Assembly (NCBI GenBank): GCA_026421185.1 | Contig: JAPKCH010000004.1 | Coordinates: 1 to 64,000 of the forward strand | Direction of reading: 5' to 3' | Source: Dehalococcoidia bacterium | Lineage (GTDB): Bacteria; Chloroflexota; Dehalococcoidia; Lucifugimonadales; Lucifugimonadaceae | Length of the DNA stretch: 64,000 nucleotides | Shown here: piece by piece, positions 1-9,544 of the stretch | Layout: every line of letters begins with the position of its first letter | How positions within the stretch are numbered: position 1 is the first letter of the stretch | Program-made: the position numbers and the translations under genes | The notes under the pieces: generated by a model | Databases searched by the model: none | The model's input: the letters and a program-made list of their open reading frames with translations, nothing else | What the model was told of the DNA's origin: nothing

Positions 1-116
1 GCGCTGCTCCCACCATCATCACTACTCTCGCCACCACAGGCAACACCTGCGATAACGAGAAGGCTTGCCAGTGCCAAAAGCACCGGTACAAACCGTCTGT
101 TCAAACTAAGATTCAT
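1..116 (-). CDS. Lipoprotein N-terminus (partial, runs off window start)
   Basis: Minus-strand translation MNLSLNRRFVPVLLALASLLVIAGVACGGESSDDGGSSA: signal peptide plus lipobox (GVAC); GGAGG 7 nt upstream of the ATG. Confidence 0.75.
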   Translation of the reverse strand, partial: MNLSLNRRFVPVLLALASLLVIAGVACGGESSDDGGSS

Positions 117-383
117 GCTATTTCCTCCGAGAAGGTCAAATATATAATAATCTGGGATTTTCAAGAAAATCTATCTATCCCGAGATCATAAGCAGCACGA
201 AAATATACACGTACGAATTTAAATGTCAATGTAAAAGAGTGTACTTTTCAACACGGTTCACTGTAACTAAGACTCGTTGGAATAATCACTATTCAAGACG
301 CATATATCGGACGTAGACTTTCGCTAGTCAAATTTAGTTATGTCTAGATTTCCACAAATATTGACTAGGAATCCAGGAACCTT

Positions 384-1574
384 ATGTCGGCAAACACCAG
401 TTTCAGTATCAAATCGATTGAGTCCGTTCACCTTGCGTTTAAGAATTCAGCTTCTTACTGGGAGTCATACAGAGCAAGCGAAGGCGATCGTCAAACCGAA
501 CGTTTTGAATTCAAAAAGGGCTGGCAAACGGTTTACGCCCGCTATATAGAAACCCCCTTGGTAAAGGTGACTTTTTCCGACGGAACAGTCGGTTGGGGTG
601 AAGCAAACACTGGAATTGGTCCAGATGTCGTCACGCTTATCGTGAACGGTCTTATGGCACAGATGATCGAGGGGCAAGAGTACGAGAGCCCTGCCGTTTT
701 GTGGGATTTCTTATACGACGCGCAACGTGGGCGAGGGTATTCATCTGGTTTCTGGCTCGACGCACTTGCTGCTATCGATATCGCCGTTTGGGATGCAATC
801 GGCAAGAGAGAACAATCGCCAGTAGCGGCACTACTCGACCCAAATCCTCGAAAACAGTTTGATGTGTACCTGTCAGGCGTTCGACGATCGACTCTAGAAG
901 AACGAATCTCTCACGTGAAGTCATGGATCGACACTGGTTTAAGAGGCGCAAAGATTTTCCTTACCGGCGATGTGGCAGCAGGAACCGCTGAGTTAGATGG
1001 CCTGATGGCCGGTGCGCCAGAATTAGAACAGTGGATGGTCGACACACTCTGGATGTGTTCTCACGAATCAGCAGAACTTGGAAAAATCGAATACGGGAAG
1101 CGTAATGTCCGATTCTTCGAGTGCCCACTACAGCCTGAAGATCTGATGGGGCACCAGGAACTCGTGAAGAAGCCCGGAGCAGATATCGCTCTAGGTGAGC
1201 ACTTCAGGTCCCGCTACCAGATGGAACAGTGGGTTCAGCAGCCACGTGCGTTGGATGTGTATCAGCCAGATATCGGACGAACAGGCTTCACCGATTACAT
1301 GGTGCAGATGGGCATTGCTGCGAAGGCTGGAATAAAGACGACCCCACACATGGGTAGTGGAGTTTCAGTGTTCCAGGCCGCTACTCTCCAGTGTGCGGCT
1401 GTTGCGCCACCCGACTATCTACAAGAGTTCCAAGGTGGGCTTTCTGACCGATTGGAAAAGGCATCGGATACGGCATGGCAGTACGCCGATGGCGGATTCG
1501 TACTTCCTGACCGTCCCGGTATCGGTGTTGAAATCAACGAAACGCTACTCGAACCATTCATAGTGAAGCACTAA
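384..1574 (+). CDS. Enolase superfamily (mandelate racemase/muconate lactonizing enzyme-like) protein
   Basis: 396 aa ORF; motifs DIAVWDAIGK, FFECPL, ALGEH, QPDIGRTG, TTPHMGSG, GIGVEIN. Confidence 0.88.
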   Translation: MSANTSFSIKSIESVHLAFKNSASYWESYRASEGDRQTERFEFKKGWQTVYARYIETPLVKVTFSDGTVGWGEANTGIGPDVVTLIVNGLMAQMIEGQEYESPAVLWDFLYDAQRGRGYSSGFWLDALAAIDIAVWDAIGKREQSPVAALLDPNPRKQFDVYLSGVRRSTLEERISHVKSWIDTGLRGAKIFLTGDVAAGTAELDGLMAGAPELEQWMVDTLWMCSHESAELGKIEYGKRNVRFFECPLQPEDLMGHQELVKKPGADIALGEHFRSRYQMEQWVQQPRALDVYQPDIGRTGFTDYMVQMGIAAKAGIKTTPHMGSGVSVFQAATLQCAAVAPPDYLQEFQGGLSDRLEKASDTAWQYADGGFVLPDRPGIGVEINETLLEPFIVKH

Positions 1575-1598
1575 TCAACTTTCATCAGTGGCAACGTA

Positions 1599-1644
1599 CA
1601 ACCACTCTAGAAATAACGCACTAGACTTATTTCAAGAGTGGTTG
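1599..1644. repeat. 17-bp inverted repeat (one mismatch), 12-nt loop, after the enolase-like gene
   Basis: caaccactctagaaata ... tatttcaagagtggttg; no clear U-tract. Confidence 0.6.
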
Positions 1645-1791
1645 CTGCACTACAGGACTGGGATCGTTGCAGGTCCTGATATGTGCCAATCTCTCGCACG
1701 CACGAACTCGAATGAGGCTGCGTGCGCCCCCATCTACCTATCATTTAGCCCCCCTACCTGACGTTACTCTAGTTCAATCGAGGAACCTGCC

Positions 1792-3063
1792 CTGGATGAT
1801 AAAGCTGACTACTTAGAAAATTCGTCAGACACAAATGTCAGCAGATCAACAAGATCAGACAAGAATGCAGCTGGCCCATTCAGCATTCTGTCGATTCGAG
1901 ACTATAGATTGTTGGTTCTCTCGAATCTGGCGACATTTGCCGGCTATCAAATACGAAACATGGCTCAGGCGTGGATAGTTCTCGACAAAACAGATTCAGC
2001 AACTCTGATGGGGTTGGTGAACGCAATGCCAGGTATTGCCATCATCTCAATCTCGCTCATCGGCGGAGCACTTGCCGATCGTACTGAACGTTGGCAACTG
2101 CTTTGGCGAACCAAGGCCATCATTGCGTCGATGGCACTGCTAACTGCCGTGTTACTAACAGCTGGCGTACTCGAATGGTGGCATCTGATACCAATATCGC
2201 TTATGACCGGTGCGATGTTCGCTCTGCACAATCCAACAAGTCAGGCTTTTGCTGTCGACGTTGTAGGTCGAGAACGTTTGGTTTCTGCATCGAGCCTGAA
2301 TACGGGAATCTCAATGACAGCAACTATCGCAGGCCCCAGTGCTGGTGGAGCATTGCTTATCCTCGGCTTTGATACTGCGTTTTATGCACTCGCTGGTCTA
2401 TACGCATTTTCAGCTTTCATGATTTTCCGAGTACGAACCCGGCATCAACCAGTTCCGAGCGGACGGAACATGTTTTCGGATATTCGACAGGGTCTTGGCT
2501 ACGCTTATCGAACTCCGATCATTCGGGCTCTTCTCATCCTTGGCTCTAGCGCGATCTTTATGGGGATGATGCAACCAGCGATTCCCGTCAAAGTTAAAGA
2601 TGTTCTCGGGCTAAGTGAAATCGGCTACGGAGTGATGCTCGGGCTCAGTGGAGCCGGTGCGCTCATTGGAGCTTTTTCGTTGTTCGCATTCAGCAACAAA
2701 ATACGAAAAGGGCATCTACTAATATTCGCAATGCTGGTGATGAACATTTCGACAGCCTTGTTCGCCGTCGCGCCAAACATATTCTTGTCTGGTGTCGCAA
2801 TGACGCTCCAAGGCTTGGCGTTCGCATCATGGATGATTTCAGTGCCAGTACTTCTGCAGACAACAGCGTCAGAAGAAATGCGGGGAAGGGTGATGAGTTT
2901 ATACTTCATGACCGTTCTGACCCATCAGCTTGGCTGGCTTATTGGTGGGATGGGTATCGAAGCGTTTGGAATTCAAACTACATTGTTCATCGGAATCACA
3001 GGCAGTTTAATTGTTTCAGGAACGGCGATCCTTATGACACCCGCCTTACGGAAAGCCCGATAA
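1792..3063 (+). CDS. MFS transporter (probable CTG start at 1792; ORF track starts at TTG 1909)
   Basis: Multiple hydrophobic helices; MFS-like N-terminus FSILSIRDYRLLVLSNLATFAGYQIRNMAQAW extends upstream of 1909 in an open frame. Confidence 0.8.
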   Translation: MDDKADYLENSSDTNVSRSTRSDKNAAGPFSILSIRDYRLLVLSNLATFAGYQIRNMAQAWIVLDKTDSATLMGLVNAMPGIAIISISLIGGALADRTERWQLLWRTKAIIASMALLTAVLLTAGVLEWWHLIPISLMTGAMFALHNPTSQAFAVDVVGRERLVSASSLNTGISMTATIAGPSAGGALLILGFDTAFYALAGLYAFSAFMIFRVRTRHQPVPSGRNMFSDIRQGLGYAYRTPIIRALLILGSSAIFMGMMQPAIPVKVKDVLGLSEIGYGVMLGLSGAGALIGAFSLFAFSNKIRKGHLLIFAMLVMNISTALFAVAPNIFLSGVAMTLQGLAFASWMISVPVLLQTTASEEMRGRVMSLYFMTVLTHQLGWLIGGMGIEAFGIQTTLFIGITGSLIVSGTAILMTPALRKAR

Positions 3064-3139
3064 CGTAATGAATAATAGCTGGGGATCGAATTTCGTCGTT
3101 CATCCAGTCTTGTTTATAAGGTGACCGGTAAGCGGCTGT

Positions 3140-3606
3140 CGTGACAGATCCGAACGTTTCATCCCAATTCCAACTGGCGAACGCTACACATAGATCTGGG
3201 AATTCGAAATGGCCCTATCTCGCAACGCCGTTCAATACATTCGTCCCGACGTATGTCTAGTCGGTAGCGTTCTGGTGCTCGAAAGATTACAGATCTCGCT
3301 GAAGCCCGACACGTTGGATTCGTTCCGTACAATCCGCTGTCGCCAGTTTTAACTGCTGCTTGTCTGCAAATCGCAGCCACAGCACCGAACTTCGCTCTTC
3401 AGGAATACCCGATTGGTAAAGATGTTGTGCCCAAGACCAATATGGTCGCCGGTATGGCAGAACATGATGGAAATGGCTACCTGATGATTTCCAACGCCCC
3501 CGGCATCGGTCTCGAACTAAAACCTTGTGCCGTAGAAAACTCCCCTGAAAAGCCATGAGAAGTAATTACTCGTCTCCACGCAGACGGCTCAGTTATCGAC
3601 CAATAG
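3140..3606 (+). pseudogene. Decayed enolase-superfamily gene (C-terminal half)
   Basis: Frame 1: DRSERFIPIPTGERYT*IWEFEMALSRNAVQYIRPDVCLVG; after a frameshift near 3270: ARKITDLAEARHVGFVPYNPLSPVLTAACLQIAATAPNFALQEYP...NAPGIGLELKPCAVENSPEKP*. Confidence 0.8.
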
Positions 3607-3657
3607 ACTGCCATACTGAATTGTTCAAACTAATCTTACCGAGACAATCATTCCAAA

Positions 3658-4551
3658 ATGCCAATTCCAACTCAAAACCCTATCGTTGTTGCTCCAAGTC
3701 CTACGCCGTTCAAGTCCGATGATTCGGTCGATCACGCTGCAATAGAACGCAACGTTGAGAAATGGCTAAAGACTCCGCTTTCAGGGTTTGTATTGGGTAC
3801 TGAAAACGGTGAAGAGCAGTTTCTTTCGGAGAAAGAGCGACTTGAAGTAGTTCGCACAGTGAACAACGCTCGAAACGGCGAAAAGTTCATCATGGGTGGA
3901 GTCGATAGCTCATCAATAACTGACACGATTCGTCAGGCTGAAGATCTTGTTGAAGCCGGTGCCGAGTTGATTCGTATCAGAATTCCTCGACTCACCAAGA
4001 ACGTTACCGGCTATTTCGAGAAGGTCGTACCTCGTGTTCCAGCACCAGTTGCGATCATTCACCAGATGGCTCCAGGAATGTTCGCCGGTGGAGCAGCTCC
4101 GGTTGGAGCAGAGCCAGAGGTGATTGGTGAACTAGTCGATATAGATAACGTTTGGGGCTACATCGCATCGGGTAACGTTCGATTCGAGGCACGAGTTCGC
4201 AATTTCGTAACCACCGACAAGCCGTTCTGGCTAGGTAATGGACTACTGCTTCTGGCAATGTCTGCAATCGGAGCCAACGGTGCCTGCCTCATGTTTGGAA
4301 ACGTGGCACCTACCGAGTGTCACCAGATAATTTCGAGCGTGATGAACGGTGATTTTGCTACTGCACAGGAAATTCAGAGTCGAATAATCGAAGCTGACCA
4401 TCAAATTCTCAATCGTGGAGCAGCTGGCGTCAAAGCGGCACTCGACCTACTCGGCTACGACGGTGGCGCACCACGACTCCCGAACCCATCAGTAAATGAC
4501 GCCGACCGCGAAGTTATTCGAGCAGCAATGCAACAGGCGAAGTTGATTTAA
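3658..4551 (+). CDS. Dihydrodipicolinate synthase/N-acetylneuraminate lyase (DapA) family protein
   Basis: 297 aa, TIM-barrel DapA-like start (VVAPSPTPFKSDDSVDHAAIERNVEKWL...GFVLGTENGEEQFLSEKERLEVVR). Confidence 0.8.
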   Translation: MPIPTQNPIVVAPSPTPFKSDDSVDHAAIERNVEKWLKTPLSGFVLGTENGEEQFLSEKERLEVVRTVNNARNGEKFIMGGVDSSSITDTIRQAEDLVEAGAELIRIRIPRLTKNVTGYFEKVVPRVPAPVAIIHQMAPGMFAGGAAPVGAEPEVIGELVDIDNVWGYIASGNVRFEARVRNFVTTDKPFWLGNGLLLLAMSAIGANGACLMFGNVAPTECHQIISSVMNGDFATAQEIQSRIIEADHQILNRGAAGVKAALDLLGYDGGAPRLPNPSVNDADREVIRAAMQQAKLI

Positions 4552-4572
4552 AGAACTTAGGAACACCAGCGA

Positions 4573-4849
4573 ATGACTAACTTCCTCGTTTGTCATCCCT
4601 ATTTTACGACTCGACTTATATGTTCTATACATGGATGGACCACACCGGGTCGGCCGATCCTGATTTGGCTACAACGCAGTGGGAACGGATGGTTAATGAG
4701 TTGACTGTAGCTCGGGCTGAAGTTCGGTATTTAGAGACATCGCCATACTCGCCTGCTGAGGTTTTCACGGCTGATAGAGCCATCGTTATCGGCGTCAATC
4801 ACGCTCTAGTGCGAGATAATAACGGATCAAACCTATATACCTATCCGTA
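4573..4849 (+). pseudogene. Truncated, frameshifted amidinotransferase (dimethylargininase-like) N-terminus
   Basis: MTNFLVCHPYF (one frame), then YTWMDHTGSADPDLATTQWERMVNELTVARAEVRYLETSPYSPAEVFTADRAIVIGVNHALVRDN in another frame; family normally about 250-300 aa. Confidence 0.65.
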
Positions 4850-4950
4850 ATCGATAAAGTGCCCGGCGACGTTTGACAGAAATCCGGAAGCGACGGGGCT
4901 TAGTCGGCCAACACTCTCGTAGGCGATCAGAAAATGTCCCGGCCCGACAC

Positions 4951-5742
4951 CTACCAGATCGACCAGCCGCCATCTACGCGAAATTCTTGGCCGGTGATCC
5001 ACGCACCTGCATCGGAAGCTAGTAGCGCAACCGTACCTTTGATATCTTGAGATAAACCTGTTCGTTGAAGCGGGATCATCTGGCGGAATATCTCGATCTG
5101 ATCGGTGTTTGTGTCGGTTCGTGGAATCTGTCCAGGCGAAATGCAGTTTGCCGTAATTCCATACTCGCCAAACTCGGCAGCCATGGCACGAGTCAGGTTC
5201 AGCACTCCACCCTTGGCCGCTATGTATGGTGCCCCGGAGCGCTTGAACTCTGAGTTGTAGATACGTATATCCATTGCCAGCGTAGCAGCAATCGATCCGA
5301 GCGTAATAATCGAGCCGCTTTTTGCCGGGATCATCGCCCTACCCGCCGACTGAGCCGTGATGTACGTACCAGTTAGGTTCACCTCTACAGTTCGTTTGAA
5401 CTCTTCAATATTTCCGTCGGGCGGATAGCTAGTGGTGAACGAACCGCCAGCGTTGCACACAGCAATATCGAGCCGACCATGGTCGTTCATCACTCGGTCG
5501 ACAAGCGCATCAACCTGTGATTCCTCGGTGACATCACAGCCCATCGCAGTTACGTCCCTGCCCTCAGCACGTAGTCGCTCAGCCACTTCTTCGCAAAGTT
5601 CAGCGCGACGCGAAGCGATATAAACCTTTGCACCAAGATCAGTAAGTGCTTCCGTAAATGCTGTACCAAGATGTGTCCCACCGCCGGTGACTATCGCGGT
5701 GCGTCCTGTGAGGTCGAAAAGTTCTTGAATTGATTTAGTCAT
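4951..5742 (-). CDS. SDR family oxidoreductase
   Basis: MTKSIQELFDLTGRTAIVTGGGTHLGTAF..., YIAAKGG, C-terminal ITGQEFRVDGGWSIW; start moved to ATG at 5742. Confidence 0.9.
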   Translation of the reverse strand: MTKSIQELFDLTGRTAIVTGGGTHLGTAFTEALTDLGAKVYIASRRAELCEEVAERLRAEGRDVTAMGCDVTEESQVDALVDRVMNDHGRLDIAVCNAGGSFTTSYPPDGNIEEFKRTVEVNLTGTYITAQSAGRAMIPAKSGSIITLGSIAATLAMDIRIYNSEFKRSGAPYIAAKGGVLNLTRAMAAEFGEYGITANCISPGQIPRTDTNTDQIEIFRQMIPLQRTGLSQDIKGTVALLASDAGAWITGQEFRVDGGWSIW

Positions 5743-6790
5743 TGGGCATTTCAAAATCGTGGCGAAGTTTGATCGTTCGTTCAGAAGGTTCGTACCAACC
5801 CTGATCGTCGTACTGATCAGTGTGCAAGTAACACTGCACCCGAACTTCATCAGTTCCTTCAGTGAACGTAAGCAACCGACTCATCGGAATCGAATTACGC
5901 TTGCCGTGGTAGCGAGTAACTGCCGACACGTTTACAAAATTGGCTCCCCATTTTTGCTCGATGTGCGACCGGCCGCCAGTGGTGTCGTCGGGATGAGTGT
6001 GAGTATGGGCACCCAACCACAAATCTATTGCCGGGTTGTTATCGTCCAAGAAATTCTCGATACGGCCTGAGTCTTTTTGACCGCCTACCCAGTAGATAAA
6101 CGATGATCCCGGTGCGCCGCCATCGGGCATTCTACCGTGATACCCCTCGTCACAACCCTCGTTCAATCCGGAAGCCACCGTAGTCTCTTTAATCATATGG
6201 TGGTGGGCTGAAATAACGATCTTATCTTTGTTTTCAGCTACCTTTCCAGTCCACCACTGGAACGTTTCTTCCGAGATGGCACCCGCCGGATATCCACCAA
6301 ACTCGCCACGACCGATCGGGGCGCCGCCATCGTTCCTATCAGCCATCATCAAGAAAACGACGTTACCTATCTCGAACGAATAATTCTCCCACGTACCTTC
6401 GGTTGAGTACGGTCGCTTAGAATTGTCGATTCCCGAATACTCGGTACTCTCACCGGTTGGATCGATCCATTTCCGGAACCACCACTGCATCGGCTCATCA
6501 GCACCTGAAGCATCGTGATTTCCGATCACATCGTAGAAATGCTCGCGACCGTGATGCTCCGCCGCCGCATACTGCGAAACGACCAACTCGCCCTCTTCAT
6601 CGTCGGGTGGCAGCTGTGAACCTGAGAAATCTCCCAGATTCACGGCAACATCAAAACCGCCTCTTTGACCCGGACCGTTAGGCCATGCCTCGGCGTGTTG
6701 AATTACTTCTTCTAGCGAGCGTCGACCAAATTTGATTTCGGTGCCGACATGCGTATCCGATAGCGCCCATAGGCGAAAAGTTCGAGCCAA
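5735..6790 (-). CDS. Calcineurin-like metallophosphoesterase
   Basis: ALSDTHVG, NLGDFSG, GNHDA, ISAHHH, GAHTHTHPD motifs; overlaps the downstream SDR start by 8 nt. Confidence 0.88.
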   Translation of the reverse strand: MARTFRLWALSDTHVGTEIKFGRRSLEEVIQHAEAWPNGPGQRGGFDVAVNLGDFSGSQLPPDDEEGELVVSQYAAAEHHGREHFYDVIGNHDASGADEPMQWWFRKWIDPTGESTEYSGIDNSKRPYSTEGTWENYSFEIGNVVFLMMADRNDGGAPIGRGEFGGYPAGAISEETFQWWTGKVAENKDKIVISAHHHMIKETTVASGLNEGCDEGYHGRMPDGGAPGSSFIYWVGGQKDSGRIENFLDDNNPAIDLWLGAHTHTHPDDTTGGRSHIEQKWGANFVNVSAVTRYHGKRNSIPMSRLLTFTEGTDEVRVQCYLHTDQYDDQGWYEPSERTIKLRHDFEMPND

Positions 6791-7036
6791 AGTTTTCTTT
6801 CCTAGTTCGTCCTTGAGGTGATCAACGGTGAACTCACGACCAAAAGTAAAAAATATCGAATGCGAACCGCATCATAGCCGCAACAGAAACTGATGTGTCG
6901 ACATCAACCAATCAAATCAATCACCAACATCTACTCGAAAGCGGCGTATACTCCCGCCGCGAACGCATTTATATACTCCTTCGCAAACTTGTACGAACGT
7001 CCTAGATAAACGACCCTTTGGCGAGATAAAAAAAAC

Positions 7037-8194
7037 ATGCCAGCAATAACTAGCGTTGAATTCAGACAGTTTTCAGCAAGCCACCACAATGCCCAGCGCA
7101 ACTGGTTGCTGGTGAAACTCAACACCGATGATCCTAACGTTTTCGGCATCGGCGATGCCTCGCCGATGGAAAACGATGATCTTGTTATAGGCATGATCGA
7201 GGCAATGGTACAAAAGCACCTGATTGGCAAAGATCCGCTGGAATCAGAAGTTCTCTGGACGACTCTGTATCAAGACTTTCATGCAAGAGGTGGACGAATA
7301 GCATCGACTGCCCTTTCAGGAATCGATATAGCGCTCTGGGATCTCAAAGGTAAAATTCTGGGTCAGCCGGTTTGGAAACTACTTGGCGGTGCGCATCGCA
7401 AGAGCATTCGGGTCTACGCCAACGGCTGGTATTCGAACCCTGGAACGGCAGCACAAAACGCCGAGGAAGCCAAAGCCGTGGTCGACTTGGGCTACACTGC
7501 GTTGAAGTTCGACCCGTTTGGTCAACACAACTACTACAAGCTGTCTCTTAAAGAGGCTCAACTTGCAGAGGATAAAGTGGCGGCAGTTCGAGAAGCAGTT
7601 GGACCTTACGTCGATATCCTCGTCGAAGCGCATGCCAAGTTCGACGTGATGAACGCAATTCAGATCGGCAAGCGGCTTGAAGAGTATCGGCCGCTGTTCT
7701 ACGAAGAACCAGTTTCTCAGGAACGAGTTTCTGAGCTGCTCGAAGTACGAAACAAGGTGAACATCCCGATTGCGACAGGCGAACGGCTTTACACGAAGTT
7801 CCCGTTTGCAGAGATTGTCGACCGCCATGCCGCCGATGTACTCCAGCCTGATATCGCAAACGCAGGTGGAATTACCGAGCTAAAGAAAATCGCCATCATC
7901 GCTGAAGCAAAGCACATCACAATGGCTCCGCACAACGTGTGCTCACCGGTAGGTGCCATGGCCGAAATGCACTTGGATGCATCGATCATCAACTTCGAAA
8001 TTCAGGAGTACCATGCCGAGTTCTACACAGAGCATTACTTCACCGTCCTTGATGGGTTCACTCGTCAGGTAGACGGCTATGTGGAGATCACGGATGCTCC
8101 GGGTCTCGGTCTTGAACTTAACGAAGCCGAAATCGCAGCGCACCAGCCTTTGAAGAAGGTAAGTTCCGCAGGTGGAACAGTACGAGGAATCTAA
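7037..8194 (+). CDS. Enolase superfamily (sugar-acid dehydratase-like) protein
   Basis: KLLGGAHRKSIRVYANGW, TALKFDPFG, DILVEAHAKFD, FYEEPV, ATGERLYTKF, QPDIANAGGI, APHNVCSPVG. Confidence 0.92.
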   Translation: MPAITSVEFRQFSASHHNAQRNWLLVKLNTDDPNVFGIGDASPMENDDLVIGMIEAMVQKHLIGKDPLESEVLWTTLYQDFHARGGRIASTALSGIDIALWDLKGKILGQPVWKLLGGAHRKSIRVYANGWYSNPGTAAQNAEEAKAVVDLGYTALKFDPFGQHNYYKLSLKEAQLAEDKVAAVREAVGPYVDILVEAHAKFDVMNAIQIGKRLEEYRPLFYEEPVSQERVSELLEVRNKVNIPIATGERLYTKFPFAEIVDRHAADVLQPDIANAGGITELKKIAIIAEAKHITMAPHNVCSPVGAMAEMHLDASIINFEIQEYHAEFYTEHYFTVLDGFTRQVDGYVEITDAPGLGLELNEAEIAAHQPLKKVSSAGGTVRGI

Positions 8195-8290
8195 CTACCT
8201 ATTACCGGAACTAATATTTGTAACTACTGAAATAAAACGATTAGCCCGTAACGAGCAAAAAGATCCCGACGGGATTAGGAGAAAATTAAT

Positions 8291-9043
8291 ATGATTGAGA
8301 ATTCGATTCTTGTTGCGAACAAGGAAGGTCGAAAGGCGACAGTATTCGCGCTGGCACACCCGGCGCTGTACATGATCGAAATGGCAGCACACGTTGGTTT
8401 CGATGCCATCACTATCGACGGTGAGCATGGCGGCTTCCCAGAAGAATCTATCGATGATATTTGCCGCACAGCGAACGGATTCGGAATGTCCGTTATCGCA
8501 CGCGTCCCAGACAATGCGGCTTACCAGATCAATCTCTACCTCGACCGAGGTATTCAAGGCGTAACCGGACCGCACATTAACTCAGGCGCAGAGGCTCAGG
8601 CACTTGCAGACGCATGCCTCTTCCCTGTCGAAGGAAAACGATCTTGGGGCGGTGGACGTGGAACCGAGTTCAACGACCAAACTGTTCTCGATGAAAAGTA
8701 TGACGGTAAGCTCGGCTTCGCAAAATGGGCGAACGCAAACATGATTGTCGTCGCGCAGATTGAAGACAAAAAGGCTTGGGATAGCCTCGACGATATTCTT
8801 GCAGTGTCTGGTCTGACGGGTGTAACTGGTGGGCCGCACGACTTTGCTCAGTCGCTGGGTCACCCAGGTGAGCCAAACCACCCAGACCGCATCGCAGCAA
8901 CCCTAGATGTTGAAACCCGAGCACGAGCTGCGGGCAAAATTGCCGGTGCCGACCTAACTTCTGGTATTGGGATTGCAGAACTCATGCTTGGTGAAGCACG
9001 AGCATTTGTGGCAGAGCACAAGAGTGACAAGCTCGGTTCGTAG
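8291..9043 (+). CDS. HpcH/HpaI aldolase/citrate lyase family protein
   Basis: 250 aa; GFDAITIDGEHGG, VIARVPDN, GIQGVTGPHINS, VAQIEDKKAW. Confidence 0.9.
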   Translation: MIENSILVANKEGRKATVFALAHPALYMIEMAAHVGFDAITIDGEHGGFPEESIDDICRTANGFGMSVIARVPDNAAYQINLYLDRGIQGVTGPHINSGAEAQALADACLFPVEGKRSWGGGRGTEFNDQTVLDEKYDGKLGFAKWANANMIVVAQIEDKKAWDSLDDILAVSGLTGVTGGPHDFAQSLGHPGEPNHPDRIAATLDVETRARAAGKIAGADLTSGIGIAELMLGEARAFVAEHKSDKLGS

Positions 9044-9136
9044 TACGTAATAGTTCGTCGTAACCTCCTGATATTAGTGTTTTTTCATATAAACACTTGC
9101 AGTTTACTAATTGACGTACATAGTTGTGAATAATCG

Positions 9137-9175
9137 AATGCCGACGGCCTTATTTAATAGACCGTCGGCATTTTG
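9137..9175 (+). terminator. Rho-independent terminator
   Basis: aatgccgacgg-loop-ccgtcggcatttt. Confidence 0.8.
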
Positions 9176-9544
9176 TAATGGTTCATATGCCTTTAAGTAC
9201 GGCGCTGCGGAAGCTCCACAAGTAGTACGCAGTTCTAGAGTCAGACTGGCGAGCTGAAGGACATCACAGGTCTCAAAAAACTAATACTGAAGTAATATTC
9301 TCAGTATCCGAAGCTAGCAGGCAATTCGTTTATTAAAGATGTTGAAATAGCTCCTAGTATCGACCATTAAATCCCAAAAAACACAACAGATCGTGATCAA
9401 CAGGACATCATCGCTCTGTATCTACAAATGTCCAGACGCGGCATACGTTCACGCTAACCACGACTGCCAGGATTTTGATGAGTGTGTAGCGAATATCAAG
9501 ATCGACGCATCCAAACCGGTCGATAACCCGTTACGATTACACCC

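Noticed and set aside
7379-7828. 149-aa minus-strand ORF
   Set aside because: Lies fully antisense within the clear enolase-superfamily CDS 7037-8194; composition is a frame shadow
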